From Thermoactinomyces mirandus (GTDB lineage Bacteria > Bacillota > Bacilli > Thermoactinomycetales > Thermoactinomycetaceae): a stretch of DNA of 64,000 nt. Positions 26,626 through 34,483 of the stretch are shown here, in pieces. How positions within the stretch are numbered: the stretch's first letter is position 1; each line of letters begins with the position of its first letter. The notes beneath the pieces were generated by a model. It saw only the letters and a list, made by a program, of their open reading frames with translations, was not told where the DNA came from and did not search any database. Made by a program: the position numbers and the translations under genes. The stretch spans positions 124,001 through 188,000 of the forward strand of contig NZ_JACEOL010000030.1 of assembly GCF_013868055.1 (NCBI RefSeq), in the 5' to 3' direction.

Positions 26626-27195
26626 TCAGTTTTCACTCCCCAAATAATGTTTTAATTTTTCTTTGGATATAAATACCCGCTTGGGGATGAAATCCTGTTT
26701 CCGTTTTAAAATTTCTTTCCAGCCTCGCGGGTGACATAACAGAAAAATAATCCGGATTCCAAATGATTTCCACAACTTGTAGCGGGTATAGGGAATATCT
26801 GTTACTTCAAAGCCCAGTCTGGTTGCTCCGCGATGCAGAAAGGTTGTACCCAGGATCACTTTGATCTGTTTGGAATGTGGGTGCTGTTCGATAAATTGAG
26901 CCAGTTGCGGCAGAGATGAACGAATGCACTTTTTCAAAGTGACTGCCCACGCGAATTCCTGCCGTGCTGTCCGGTGAAGCTGTTTGGCAAGCAATACATT
27001 GTGCAGATGAAGTTGTGCATACAAATCACCGGGTTGCAATTGATATCCATCTGTTGTCTTGAGTGGTTCGCCCCGGTATGGTTTTACAGCCACCCGGAAT
27101 ATGTTCTTACCTTTATCCACATAAGTTAAACGTGTACATTTGTAATAGATCATGTCCCATCCGTTCCACAGCCGGATCATTAATTGTTGCATCAT
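26626..27195 (-). CDS. YkoP-like protein
   Basis: A 189-residue protein resembling the YkoP domain family: GWDMIYYKCTRLTYVDKGKN, then PGDLYAQLHLHN, ITEQHPHSKQ-like and GTTFLHRGATRLGFEV motifs. The family is of unknown function and is often fused to or next to polysaccharide deacetylases or glycosyltransferases. No signal peptide or membrane helix is obvious apart from a hydrophobic IRIIFLLCHPRGW segment near the C-terminus. The ATG at 27195 is preferred over the upstream in-frame GTG because that GTG is part of the AAAGGTG ribosome site. It is first in the operon with the GT28 enzyme. Confidence 0.7.
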   Translation of the reverse strand: MMQQLMIRLWNGWDMIYYKCTRLTYVDKGKNIFRVAVKPYRGEPLKTTDGYQLQPGDLYAQLHLHNVLLAKQLHRTARQEFAWAVTLKKCIRSSLPQLAQFIEQHPHSKQIKVILGTTFLHRGATRLGFEVTDIPYTRYKLWKSFGIRIIFLLCHPRGWKEILKRKQDFIPKRVFISKEKLKHYLGSEN

Positions 27196-27420
27196 CAGTA
27201 TCACCTTTATTATTTGGTAAAAAGATCATTGCCCCAATATTTTCCCCCCATTAAAGAAAAATATTTTTTTGGAACAGAATTGGTTTATTGATGGTTTGAA
27301 GGAAAAAGACGGAAAGGGGGGCAAAATCAATTGGAGCAATTTTATTTTAGTCAATTTAGAATATCTTATTTTAAAGAAGGGTATCTTTTTATCAGGTTAT
27401 CAAAAGGTGGAGACAAAATG

Positions 27421-27454
27421 AAAAAGAACCCTGTTTCGTACAGAGTTCTTTTTT
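27421..27454. terminator. Terminator after the beta-propeller gene
   Basis: AAGAACCCTGT pairs with ACAGAGTTCTT with one mismatch around a five-base loop. It is flanked by A5 on the left and T6 on the right, so it can act on both strands. It lies a few bases past the minus-strand stop. Confidence 0.8.
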
Positions 27455-27457
27455 GGT

Positions 27458-28402
27458 CTATTCAAACAGGAAATTTTTAACCTTATTCAGGAAATTATCT
27501 TCTTTCTCCGGATTGAGACTTTGCCATTCGGAAGGGGTGGCGAAATCCACTTGCAATTTGAGCAGGGTTTTGTTGGAACCGTCTTTGTTCATGATATAGA
27601 ACCGGCTTGACTCTTCTTCTTTTCCTTTTTCTTCATTGACCGTATACAGGACTTTGTTGCCATCTTCTGACCAGATGGATCCGGAAACTGGCTGATCAAA
27701 ATTTTTGGTGATGTTTTGCGCCTGTTTGGTAGCCAAATTCATCACGTAGATATCTGTTTCGCCTTCCTTGCTTTTTTCAAACAGGAGGTATTTCCCGTCT
27801 GATGAGAAGTGCGGGGCATATTCAGAGGAATTTTTTTCATTTTTGCCCGTGATCTGTGTGATGTTGCTTCCATCCGAATTCATCATGTACAGATCGGCAT
27901 ATCCGTTTTTGTCACTGGAATGGAAAACGATTTTTTCCCCGTCCGGTGACCAGTCAGGGCTGGAATGATAGACGCCATCTTCCGCGTTGGTCAACCGGGT
28001 CACTTTCCTGTTTGCTGCATCCACTGTGTAAATGTTGCCGTCGCTGCGGGCAAATACAATTTTTTTGCCATCCGGCGACCAGCGTGGTGAAGAATCAAAT
28101 TCGGGAAACTTTCCATTGGTGAGACGGACTGGTTCACTCCCGTTGCTGTTGGCCATATAGACGCTGTCATTGTTTATATAAGTAATCAAATCACCGTCCG
28201 GAGACAGGTCAACAGAACTCCCTGAGGTGATTTGTTTGGTCTTGAGAGTATCCGGATCAAATACATAAATGCCTGGTTTGTCCAAACCGCCGCTAAAAAG
28301 GATAGATTTTGCTTCATCTTTTGCATAGACGGGCAAAGAAAGAGAAGTAGCGAGAATAAGTGCACCTACCACACCCGTCACTTTCCTGGAAACTTTCTTC
28401 AT
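27458..28402 (-). CDS. Exported TolB-like beta-propeller (PD40 repeats)
   Basis: A 314-residue protein with a signal peptide (about residues 1-27, ending PVYA) and a beta-propeller made of at least five PD40/WD40-like repeats. The recurring signatures are SPDGDLITYI, WSPDGKKIVFARSDG, WSPDGEKIVFHSSD, FSSDGKYLLFEKS and WSEDGNKVLYTV, each followed by an xLYMMNSDGS-type strand. It resembles the propeller of TolB but lacks the TolB N-terminal domain, and no Tol-Pal system is expected in a Gram-positive. A scaffold or peptide-binding role outside the membrane is likely; the partner is unknown. GAAAGGAGAGGTCCA supports the ATG. It is monocistronic and divergent from hemZ. Confidence 0.85.
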   Translation of the reverse strand: MKKVSRKVTGVVGALILATSLSLPVYAKDEAKSILFSGGLDKPGIYVFDPDTLKTKQITSGSSVDLSPDGDLITYINNDSVYMANSNGSEPVRLTNGKFPEFDSSPRWSPDGKKIVFARSDGNIYTVDAANRKVTRLTNAEDGVYHSSPDWSPDGEKIVFHSSDKNGYADLYMMNSDGSNITQITGKNEKNSSEYAPHFSSDGKYLLFEKSKEGETDIYVMNLATKQAQNITKNFDQPVSGSIWSEDGNKVLYTVNEEKGKEEESSRFYIMNKDGSNKTLLKLQVDFATPSEWQSLNPEKEDNFLNKVKNFLFE

Positions 28403-28659
28403 TGGACCTCTCCTTTCTTATTGGTGCAGTCACAATAATTATAAATGATTTCACGGAATTTGCGGTTGTTTGTTGCAAAATTTACAAATATAATTTTTCC
28501 TGCCCGATTCGGGCATTTGTAAATAGTCATTTTCAATGTCAATTTATGCCATTTTTTTGTAAATTCCCCGATTGATTTTCTGAAGGGCATTCGCTAGACT
28601 GTGAAGAGACAGTTGGATAGAAAAGGGAGGAACGCATCGGAGTGTGATGCGGAAAAAGA

Positions 28660-30180
28660 ATGAAAATATTTGTTGTGTCTGGCCTGGAGCCTGTTTTTTA
28701 TCGTGAGATTGAACTGATTGGCAAATTGTTTTTTGAAGAAGTACGCGTGGTCGGAGGAAAACAGGAACAAAACGGCGACTTTCATCTGCATTTTGCGGTT
28801 CAGGGGACAGGCCCTGTTTTTGCCAATTTAACATTGAAAGATATTTTGCGTGATCAAACGGTTAAGACTGCCCACCGGCGTGAAGTGGAAGCGGGTCTGA
28901 ACGAAAAGGAAATTCGCAAGCAAGTGAAACAGGCGATCAGCTATGTTCTTTTGCAGGCGCTGCAAAAAGCGACCGGAGTCGAACAGCCCTGGGGCATTTT
29001 GACAGGAGTCCGTCCGGTGAAGCTGTTTCACTCTTTTTTGTTAAAAGGGTTTTCTGCAAGTGAAACCGTACAACGTTTACAGAAAGACTATTTACTGCAT
29101 CCGGCAAAAACAGACATTCTGACAGAGATCGTGGAACGCCAGAAAGAGGTTTTGCCGGATTTATATACATTGGATCAGGAAGTAAGCCTGTACATCGGCA
29201 TCCCGTTTTGCCCGACAAAATGTGCGTACTGCACTTTTCCCGCTTATGCAATCCGGGGTCGAAACGGTTTGGTAGAATCATTTCTGGCTGGACTTCATGA
29301 AGAAATCGAAGCGGTTGGAAAGTGGCTGAGAGAGAATAAGGTACCGGTGACAAATATTTATTTTGGCGGCGGTACCCCAACGTCTGTCAGTATGGAGCAG
29401 CTGGACGGGATTTTCCAGGTGCTGAAGAAGCATATTCCAGATTATGAAATGATTCGTGAGCTTACCGTCGAAGCGGGCCGCCCGGATACTTTAAATGAAG
29501 AGAAGCTGGAATTGTTGAAAGCATGGGCGGTGGACCGGATCAGCATTAATCCGCAAAGTTTTCAGGAAGAAACGTTGAAGGTGATCGGACGGCATCATTC
29601 TGTTAAAGAAACCCTGGACAAATTCCGTCTGGCCCGAAAAATGGGACTGGATAACATCAATATGGACCTGATTATCGGATTGCCAAATGAAGATGCGACC
29701 ATCTTTGCAAAAACACTGGATACGATGCGTGAATTAAAGCCGGATTCCCTTACCGTGCACACGTTATCATTTAAAAGCGGATCGGTCATGACCCAAAACA
29801 GGGACAGGTATCGGGTTGCAGGGCGCGACGAAGTCAGAGAGATGGTGAAGATGGCCCGGGACTGGGCGAAGGAATTGGGGTATAGGCCATACTATCTGTA
29901 CAGACAGAAAAATATTTTAGGGAATCAGGAAAATGTCGGTTATGCATTTCCGGGAAAAGAAAGCTTGTACAATATCCTCATCATGGAAGAAAAACAGACC
30001 ATCATTGGACTGGGATGCGGTGCAGTAAGCAAAATGGTATCTCCACATACCGGAAGAATTTTCCGTTTTCCCAATCCGAAAGAACCAAAGGTTTATAATG
30101 AGACTTTACGACATCATATTGAAGAAAAGATCAGGAGATTGAATGAGGTTTACCAATGTGGAAATAGGTCCGCCTATTGA
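28660..30180 (+). CDS. hemZ: Coproporphyrinogen dehydrogenase HemZ
   Basis: A 506-residue radical-SAM enzyme of the HemZ group, an oxygen-independent coproporphyrinogen oxidase homologue seen in Bacillus-type organisms. The 4Fe-4S cluster motif is FCPTKCAYC with Cys184, Cys188 and Cys191. NIYFGGGTPTS and LTVEAGRPDTL follow, as in HemN-type enzymes. The N-terminal 170 residues are the HemZ-specific extension (VSGLEPVFYREIE, ending in GILTGVRPVKLFH). The reaction would be two-step oxidative decarboxylation of coproporphyrinogen III to protoporphyrinogen IX, although the role of HemZ itself is debated. ATG at 28660 is used; the ribosome site is modest. It stands alone. Confidence 0.93.
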   Translation: MKIFVVSGLEPVFYREIELIGKLFFEEVRVVGGKQEQNGDFHLHFAVQGTGPVFANLTLKDILRDQTVKTAHRREVEAGLNEKEIRKQVKQAISYVLLQALQKATGVEQPWGILTGVRPVKLFHSFLLKGFSASETVQRLQKDYLLHPAKTDILTEIVERQKEVLPDLYTLDQEVSLYIGIPFCPTKCAYCTFPAYAIRGRNGLVESFLAGLHEEIEAVGKWLRENKVPVTNIYFGGGTPTSVSMEQLDGIFQVLKKHIPDYEMIRELTVEAGRPDTLNEEKLELLKAWAVDRISINPQSFQEETLKVIGRHHSVKETLDKFRLARKMGLDNINMDLIIGLPNEDATIFAKTLDTMRELKPDSLTVHTLSFKSGSVMTQNRDRYRVAGRDEVREMVKMARDWAKELGYRPYYLYRQKNILGNQENVGYAFPGKESLYNILIMEEKQTIIGLGCGAVSKMVSPHTGRIFRFPNPKEPKVYNETLRHHIEEKIRRLNEVYQCGNRSAY

Positions 30181-30498
30181 GTGCATATGGCATGAAGAAG
30201 AATTGCAATTCTCGTCAGCCCGGTTTTATGATCCATTGAAGCCGTCAATGATCTGCGGTGGTCCCGGTTTTTGATGATTGGAGTTTGGTTCAGATATTTT
30301 AAGGCATCAGGGGAGGACTGAAAGATTAAGGTACCTCCTCCAGATTGGGTGATTTTCCGGAATCCCTCTTTCCAAATTGTACCTTCTCAACTGGGTTACA
30401 TTGATTTCATAACGAATTCTGACAATGACATCAAAGTCAAATGAGCTGAAACGAGAATCCGTCAATTCCTGCGGTTCGCTCTCCGTCCGGATCAATGG
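30181..30498. other. Intergenic stretch between hemZ and the nhaC relic
   Basis: No supported gene. A 62-codon minus-strand frame (30307-30495) has no recognisable similarity; it occupies the place where the missing C-terminus of nhaC would be and may be replaced or decayed sequence. Confidence 0.45.
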
Positions 30499-31493
30499 TC
30501 AGGAATTACGAAACTGAATATTCCAGCCATTTTCTTGCCACCAGCCTTTGAGGGTGTTATCAGATGAATACAGATCATTAAAGCTCTTGATGGTAAGTTT
30601 TCCAGCCTTGATATACGAAGAATCCCCCGGGGCCAATTTAAGAATTTGATTAACCGCCCTGTACAAAATTTGACACAGCCAGCCTAAAAAAATTCCGACA
30701 GCCAATGCTGGCAGTGCCGGTATTTTTTTTGCAACCATTAAAATAACAATTGCAGGTACCAGCATTAACCATGGTAACCATGGTGAAATCACAAAATGAT
30801 TTTCTAAAACGGAAATAATCTCTCGAATGCTTTCCGCATTGAGGTTTGCTGTGCTGAATTGCCTTCCGATAAAAAGATAAACAGCCAGTGCGATAACCAG
30901 TCCGGGAATGGTTGTATAAACCATATATTTGATATGTTCAAACAAGTTAGTCCCCGTAATTTCCGAAGCCATATTTGTTGTATCCGACAATGGTGACATT
31001 TTGTCGCCAAAATAGGCTCCGGAAATAATTGCTCCGGCAACGATCGGGACCGGGACCCCCATGCCGATTCCAACGCCCATGTCTTTAACGCCAATCGTTT
31101 CCATGGTGGATCAGGAACTGCCGATTGCCAGGGCTACAATACAACAAATCAGACAGATACTGACCAAAAACAGGGAAGGAGTAATAATTTTCATACCATA
31201 ATAAATTAATGTGGCAATAATCCCTGAGGCAATAATCCCTCCACCAATCCAGGAAGCGATGATCAGTCCGACCAGATTAATGATCAATACGGCCGGCAGA
31301 GCCCGTTATATATTCCTTCTTCCATGTCCTTCCATGCATGGGCCAAAATCAGTCCGGCTGCAATAGTGCCGACAATCAGGGGAACATGGGGACTCCCATC
31401 AAATTTGATAATGGTAACTGCCATAGTACTGATCATAACAACCAGTGGCACAAGTGCCCAAAAAAACGGGATCGCTTTCTCGTGAGCCTCCAT
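30499..31493 (-). pseudogene. nhaC: NhaC-type Na+/H+ antiporter, disrupted
   Basis: A fragmentary sodium/proton antiporter of the NhaC family. The first 62 codons from the ATG at 31493 (IPFFWALVPLVVMISTM, HAWKDMEEGIYNG) run into a frameshift near 31304, probably a small deletion. The sequence resumes in another frame with RALPAVLIINLVGLIIASW. An in-frame TGA at about 31110 replaces the Trp of the conserved AIGSSW motif. The next open part (METIGVK, GVPVPIVAGAIISGAYFGDK, SPLSDTTN) is well preserved. The frame then ends at 30499 in the middle of the protein, so the C-terminal third is missing. Three independent lesions make function impossible. Confidence 0.9.
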
Positions 31494-31811
31494 CAGATTT
31501 CCTCTTTTGTATGTAAGTGGTTGAATCCGTCAGGCAACATGATCATGGATGGTATTTTGCACGGGTACAGCCTGCAGGAAAAGGGAATGGAGGTAAAACA
31601 ATGTGACTGGAAATAGCAATAAAAAAACTATATTTTAATGATTCCCTTTATTATAAATGTAATAAAAAACAGCAAGCACATAAACTTATAATTTGCATTA
31701 GTTTATAATAAAATTCGTTCAAAATAAATATATTTACTATAAATTTATAAAAGGGACATTTCGGTAAATTTTTCGAAAATCTGTGGACAGTTGACCGGAA
31801 AGGATGGTCCA

Positions 31812-32518
31812 ATGGGAAAAAGATATGCAAGAGGACAGTTGAAAAATGGAGAAGAATTTCAAATCGTTGATCTGTACCCGTCTGATTTGGACATGATTCT
31901 GCAATTGCAAAAGAAGGCAGCAAGCCAATTGCCTTCGCCACAACTTTTGCAATGTTTATCTGCCGGAGAGTATGCCTGGATTTTATCCGGACACGGCAGG
32001 ATGATTGGGGTATTCGTCCGGAACCGGTTAGTGGGATGCCGGGCCTTTCTTATTCCCGGACAGAATGAAGAATATCTGGGAGAAGATGCAGGAATTGGCC
32101 GTGGAGAACGGTCCGGAATCATATATTCAGAGATTTCCATTGTTGATCGGCCTACCGTGGAAACGGATTGCAAAACATAATGGGGGGAATTTTGATGAAG
32201 GGAGTGGACCGAAACCGGTTTCGTTATGTTCTGGCTACTGTTGCACCGTTTAATATTGCCAGTATGAAAGACAAATTCCGGTTGGGAATGGAAATTGGCG
32301 CATTGAAGAAAAAGTACGATAAAAAATGGAGATACATATTTATACAAGATTTGTCTGGTCTGACCGGTAGTCAGTCCTGCCGGAGCGAGATTTTCATAAA
32401 GATGGATGACATACCGAAACAACAGCATCTGCTTGAATCAGGATACAGGGGAAAGGCATTGGAAAAGATCGATGGAGAATGGTATGTACGATTTTGCGAT
32501 GCAGACCCGGAAGGATAA
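31812..32518 (+). pseudogene. GNAT family acetyltransferase with a single-base frameshift
   Basis: Two overlapping frames together encode one GNAT acetyltransferase. The first part, from the ATG at 31812 (GGAAAGGA upstream), runs to SEISIVD at about 32150; the second resumes as YRGNGLQNIMGGILM and continues to the stop at 32516-32518. At the junction the DNA reads GATCGGCC where GATCCGGCC would restore Asp-Pro-Ala-Tyr-Arg-Gly-Asn-Gly-Leu, the acetyl-CoA binding loop. One missing C therefore explains the break. The downstream part keeps VLATVAPFNIASM and an intact C-terminus, so the lesion is recent or is a sequencing error. Substrate unknown. Confidence 0.85.
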
Positions 32519-32620
32519 AAATAATGAAACGTTTTTTGGATTGATCAGGCATTGCCCGGGAAATAAACCATTCTGTAAAAATTCAGTGATTTTGTCCGAA
32601 TTTGGTTATAAAATCAAAAG

Positions 32621-32645
32621 AAGAGGGCGTAGGTGCCCTCTTTTG
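32621..32645. terminator. Bidirectional terminator between the acetyltransferase and the small-gene cluster
   Basis: An 8-bp perfect stem AAGAGGGC/GCCCTCTT, six-base loop, T4 on the plus side and a T-rich tract on the minus side. It serves the convergent small-gene cluster as well. Confidence 0.82.
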
Positions 32646-32653
32646 TTCGGGGA

Positions 32654-32866
32654 TTATAACAAGTTGGATACGGAATTTTTGGAGCTGTTGCAGAATGTTG
32701 TTGCATCACCCAGATTGATTGGGATTTGGAGATTCAGGTTGATCAAGCCTGCGCTTTGAGCCCCTGTTTCGGGTGCGTTGTCTACCCGAGCCGAGCAAAT
32801 GCGGCGTCTGCGGCGTTTGACCACAACGCAAACAACTTTTTTTCTTCTTCTTGGGCAGCAATCCAT
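32654..32866 (-). CDS. Small Cys/Arg-rich peptide with conserved C-terminal motif (paralogue 1)
   Basis: A 70-residue basic protein. The head is Cys- and Arg/Lys-rich (MDCCPRRRKKVVCVVVKRRR), then a hydrophilic linker ending GAQSAG, and a tail LINLNLQIPINLGDATTFC closing with KNSVSNLL. The tail is shared with the two other peptides of this cluster. A perfect AAAGGGGGTGA site lies ten bases upstream of the ATG, which argues strongly that it is translated. There is no signal peptide, since the basic head lacks a hydrophobic core. I recognise no family. Arg-rich spore coat proteins such as the CotB/CotG type are a loose analogy, so a spore-surface role is only inference. It is the last gene of the cluster, before a terminator. 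Confidence 0.75.
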   Translation of the reverse strand: MDCCPRRRKKVVCVVVKRRRRRICSARVDNAPETGAQSAGLINLNLQIPINLGDATTFCNSSKNSVSNLL

Positions 32867-32983
32867 GTTGCTTCACCCCCTTTCATAAATTTGCACCGAT
32901 CTTTTAACTGGAAGTCAGGAAGAAGGCTATGTTAACAGGGATTGGATCGGAAGAGGGGGGAAAGTCCCCCATTCCGTTAAACA

Positions 32984-33199
32984 TTAGAGGAGGTTGCTTA
33001 CAGAGTTACCTCTGCCACCGCAGATGGCTGTTGCATCACCCAAATTGATTGGCACTTGGACATTCAGGTTGAGCAACCCCGCACTTTGTGCTCCTGTTTT
33101 TGGTCCATTATCCACTCTTGCACGGGCGCTGCAGGAACGACGGCGTCTGCGGCGTCTGGCCACAACGCAAACAATTTTCTTTTTGCAACGGCAATCCAT
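32984..33199 (-). CDS. Small Cys/Arg-rich peptide with conserved C-terminal motif (paralogue 2)
   Basis: A 71-residue close paralogue of the downstream peptide; DNA similarity is high over the tail, which indicates tandem duplication. Head: MDCRCKKKIVCVVARRRRRR; linker with DNGPKTGAQSAG; tail LLNLNVQVPINLGDATAICG ending GNSVSNLL. Seven consecutive arginines and four cysteines in the first 33 residues are striking. AAAGGAGGTG lies nine bases upstream of the ATG. A G/C hairpin (GGGGG/CCCCC near 32960) follows in the gap before paralogue 1 and may reduce read-through. Function unknown; no enzyme genes adjoin it that would suggest a modified peptide product. Confidence 0.75.
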   Translation of the reverse strand: MDCRCKKKIVCVVARRRRRRRSCSARARVDNGPKTGAQSAGLLNLNVQVPINLGDATAICGGRGNSVSNLL

Positions 33200-33239
33200 A
33201 GTCAGGCACCTCCTTTCTCAAATTGTTGAAATTTGCGGG

Positions 33240-33668
33240 TTACTGGTTGTTTTGTGGTGCCAGGTTCGGGTTTTTAGGAGCCAGTTGTTGTTCAATTTGC
33301 TGTTGGATATGTTGTTTTTGCGCTTCTGAAACGGGAACATGTTTCGTGATCACGTTAACCAGGCTTGGTGCCAGGGATTGCATGATTGAAGCACCTGCTC
33401 CACCAGGTCCGGTGAGAAATCCCAACAGCTGGCTTAAAATGTTGATGAGTGAACTAATCAAAGTGGACAGAATCCCGGTCGCTCCGCCAACAATTCCGCC
33501 AGCAACAGTGATCAGAGTAGCTGGCAATTGGGTAATCAGGGCAAGTAAATCGGGAATCAATTGTTGAGCCTGCACCTGTTGGGATTTGGGAACATTTTCC
33601 CGGATTGCTTCTTCCAACATTGCCCGGATTTGTTCCAATTCTTCAGGAGTAAAGGAGTTTTTGCTCAT
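33240..33668 (-). CDS. Hydrophobic-core protein of the small-gene cluster, unknown
   Basis: A 142-residue protein of three parts: an acidic, helical head (SFTPEELEQIRAMLEEAI); a long hydrophobic, Gly/Ala/Ser/Leu-rich middle (about residues 38-100, including TLITVAGGIVGGATGIL and LINILSQLLGFLTG); and a Gln-rich tail (HIQQQIEQQLAP). The middle could be one or two membrane helices or an aggregation-prone segment. AAAGGAGGTG sits eight bases upstream of the ATG. No family recognised. It lies between paralogue 3 and paralogue 2 with gaps of 35-40 bp on each side, consistent with one operon, and presumably acts with those peptides. Confidence 0.75.
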   Translation of the reverse strand: MSKNSFTPEELEQIRAMLEEAIRENVPKSQQVQAQQLIPDLLALITQLPATLITVAGGIVGGATGILSTLISSLINILSQLLGFLTGPGGAGASIMQSLAPSLVNVITKHVPVSEAQKQHIQQQIEQQLAPKNPNLAPQNNQ

Positions 33669-33703
33669 CCTGTTTCACCTCCTTTCAATGGGGCCATGGC
33701 AAA

Positions 33704-33991
33704 TTACAGTGTATTGGAAGCAGAGTTTTGGTTACTTTCATTCAGGGATGTTGCATCACCTGCATTAATGGGGATTTGCACAATAATATTAATGAGGCCG
33801 CTGATCGGACCATCAATGGATGCTGAGTTGTTTACGGAGCTTTTGGCAGAGGAACGGCGCGGAGCAAAATGTTTTTTTTGTTTGGAGGAAGGGCAGGAGA
33901 GAGATCTGTATTTTTTCAGAAGCAAGCGGCAATGCCTGCACAGTGTTGGACTTCTTCTTTTTTGCCGTTTCTTCCGTTTACAGTATCCCAT
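33704..33991 (-). CDS. Small basic peptide with conserved C-terminal motif (paralogue 3)
   Basis: A 95-residue protein with a longer Lys/Arg/Cys-rich head (MGYCKRKKRQKRRSPTLCRH, then further CRLLLKKYRSLSC and SSKQKKHF blocks). Its tail is homologous to those of paralogues 1 and 2: SGLINIIVQIPINAGDATSL ending NQNSASNTL. The shared core is GL-[IL]-N-[LI]-x-[VL]-Q-[IV]-P-I-N-x-GDAT. The ATG at 33991 overlaps the 3' end of the upstream gene by 14 bp, and the ribosome site (GAGGGAAAGGG, some distance upstream) is weaker than in the others, suggesting translational coupling. Family unknown. Confidence 0.7.
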   Translation of the reverse strand: MGYCKRKKRQKRRSPTLCRHCRLLLKKYRSLSCPSSKQKKHFAPRRSSAKSSVNNSASIDGPISGLINIIVQIPINAGDATSLNESNQNSASNTL

Positions 33992-34238
33992 TGCCGGAGT
34001 TCCCTTTCCCTCGGGATGTCGTGTATTTGTTCTGTTGCATGAGGTCTCGATGCAACATGTTTTTTATCATGTTTTTGGTTCCTGGCTGAAACATCTCCGC
34101 CAAATTTATTAAATTCTGAAGTTTTCCTGGAGCATGTTCATGATCCAGGCTTTTCATGATTAAATGATAGATTTGTAATTTAATTTTCTTTTCCATTTGA
34201 TTGGAGAGCTGATCGAGGTGTTCTCTTTTTAACTTCAA
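33978..34238 (-). CDS. First gene of the small-gene cluster, helical basic protein, unknown
   Basis: An 86-residue protein, mainly helical and basic in its first 70 residues (REHLDQLSNQMEKKIKLQIY, then LQNLINLAEMFQPGTKNM), with a Gly/Ser tail GKGNSGNGIL. It starts at TTG 34238, seven bases after a consensus AGGAGGTG; the ATG within that interval is followed at once by a stop in another frame. No family recognised. It opens the five-gene minus-strand cluster and overlaps paralogue 3. Upstream, a weak sigmaK-like -10 (TATATTGTA) is visible about 50 bp before the start, but its spacing to an AC -35 is off by a base or two. Confidence 0.65.
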   Translation of the reverse strand: MKLKREHLDQLSNQMEKKIKLQIYHLIMKSLDHEHAPGKLQNLINLAEMFQPGTKNMIKNMLHRDLMQQNKYTTSRGKGNSGNGIL

Positions 34239-34349
34239 ATCATGACACCTCCTCTATCATTCTGTTGAGTTACTACAATATATTCTTTGTGAATAAAAAG
34301 GTGATTAATAATCTGATAAATAGTTTTGTATCATTGGTAAACTTCATTC

Positions 34350-34384
34350 CGGTAAAAAAATTTCCCCTCTAATTCAGAGAGGAA
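34350..34384 (-). terminator. Terminator of the ADH-kinase-activator operon
   Basis: On the minus strand CCTCT pairs with AGAGG around a 7-base loop, followed by GGAAA and T7. It separates the operon ending at 34484 from the small-gene cluster starting at 34238, so that cluster must have its own promoter. Confidence 0.6.
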
Positions 34385-34483
34385 GCAGACTGGAGAAAAC
34401 ATATATCTCAGGATTCTGTCAGATCAGCACAATCGAGTTGTCCGACTTGTTTCTATGTAACTTGGTCTTCAGAAAGAATATTC

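Noticed and set aside
30307-30495. 62-codon minus-strand frame beyond the nhaC fragment
   Set aside because: No recognisable motif or ribosome site; more likely decayed sequence than a gene.
31651-31941. 96-codon minus-strand frame before the acetyltransferase
   Set aside because: Antisense to the acetyltransferase 5' end and its AT-rich leader, without a ribosome site.
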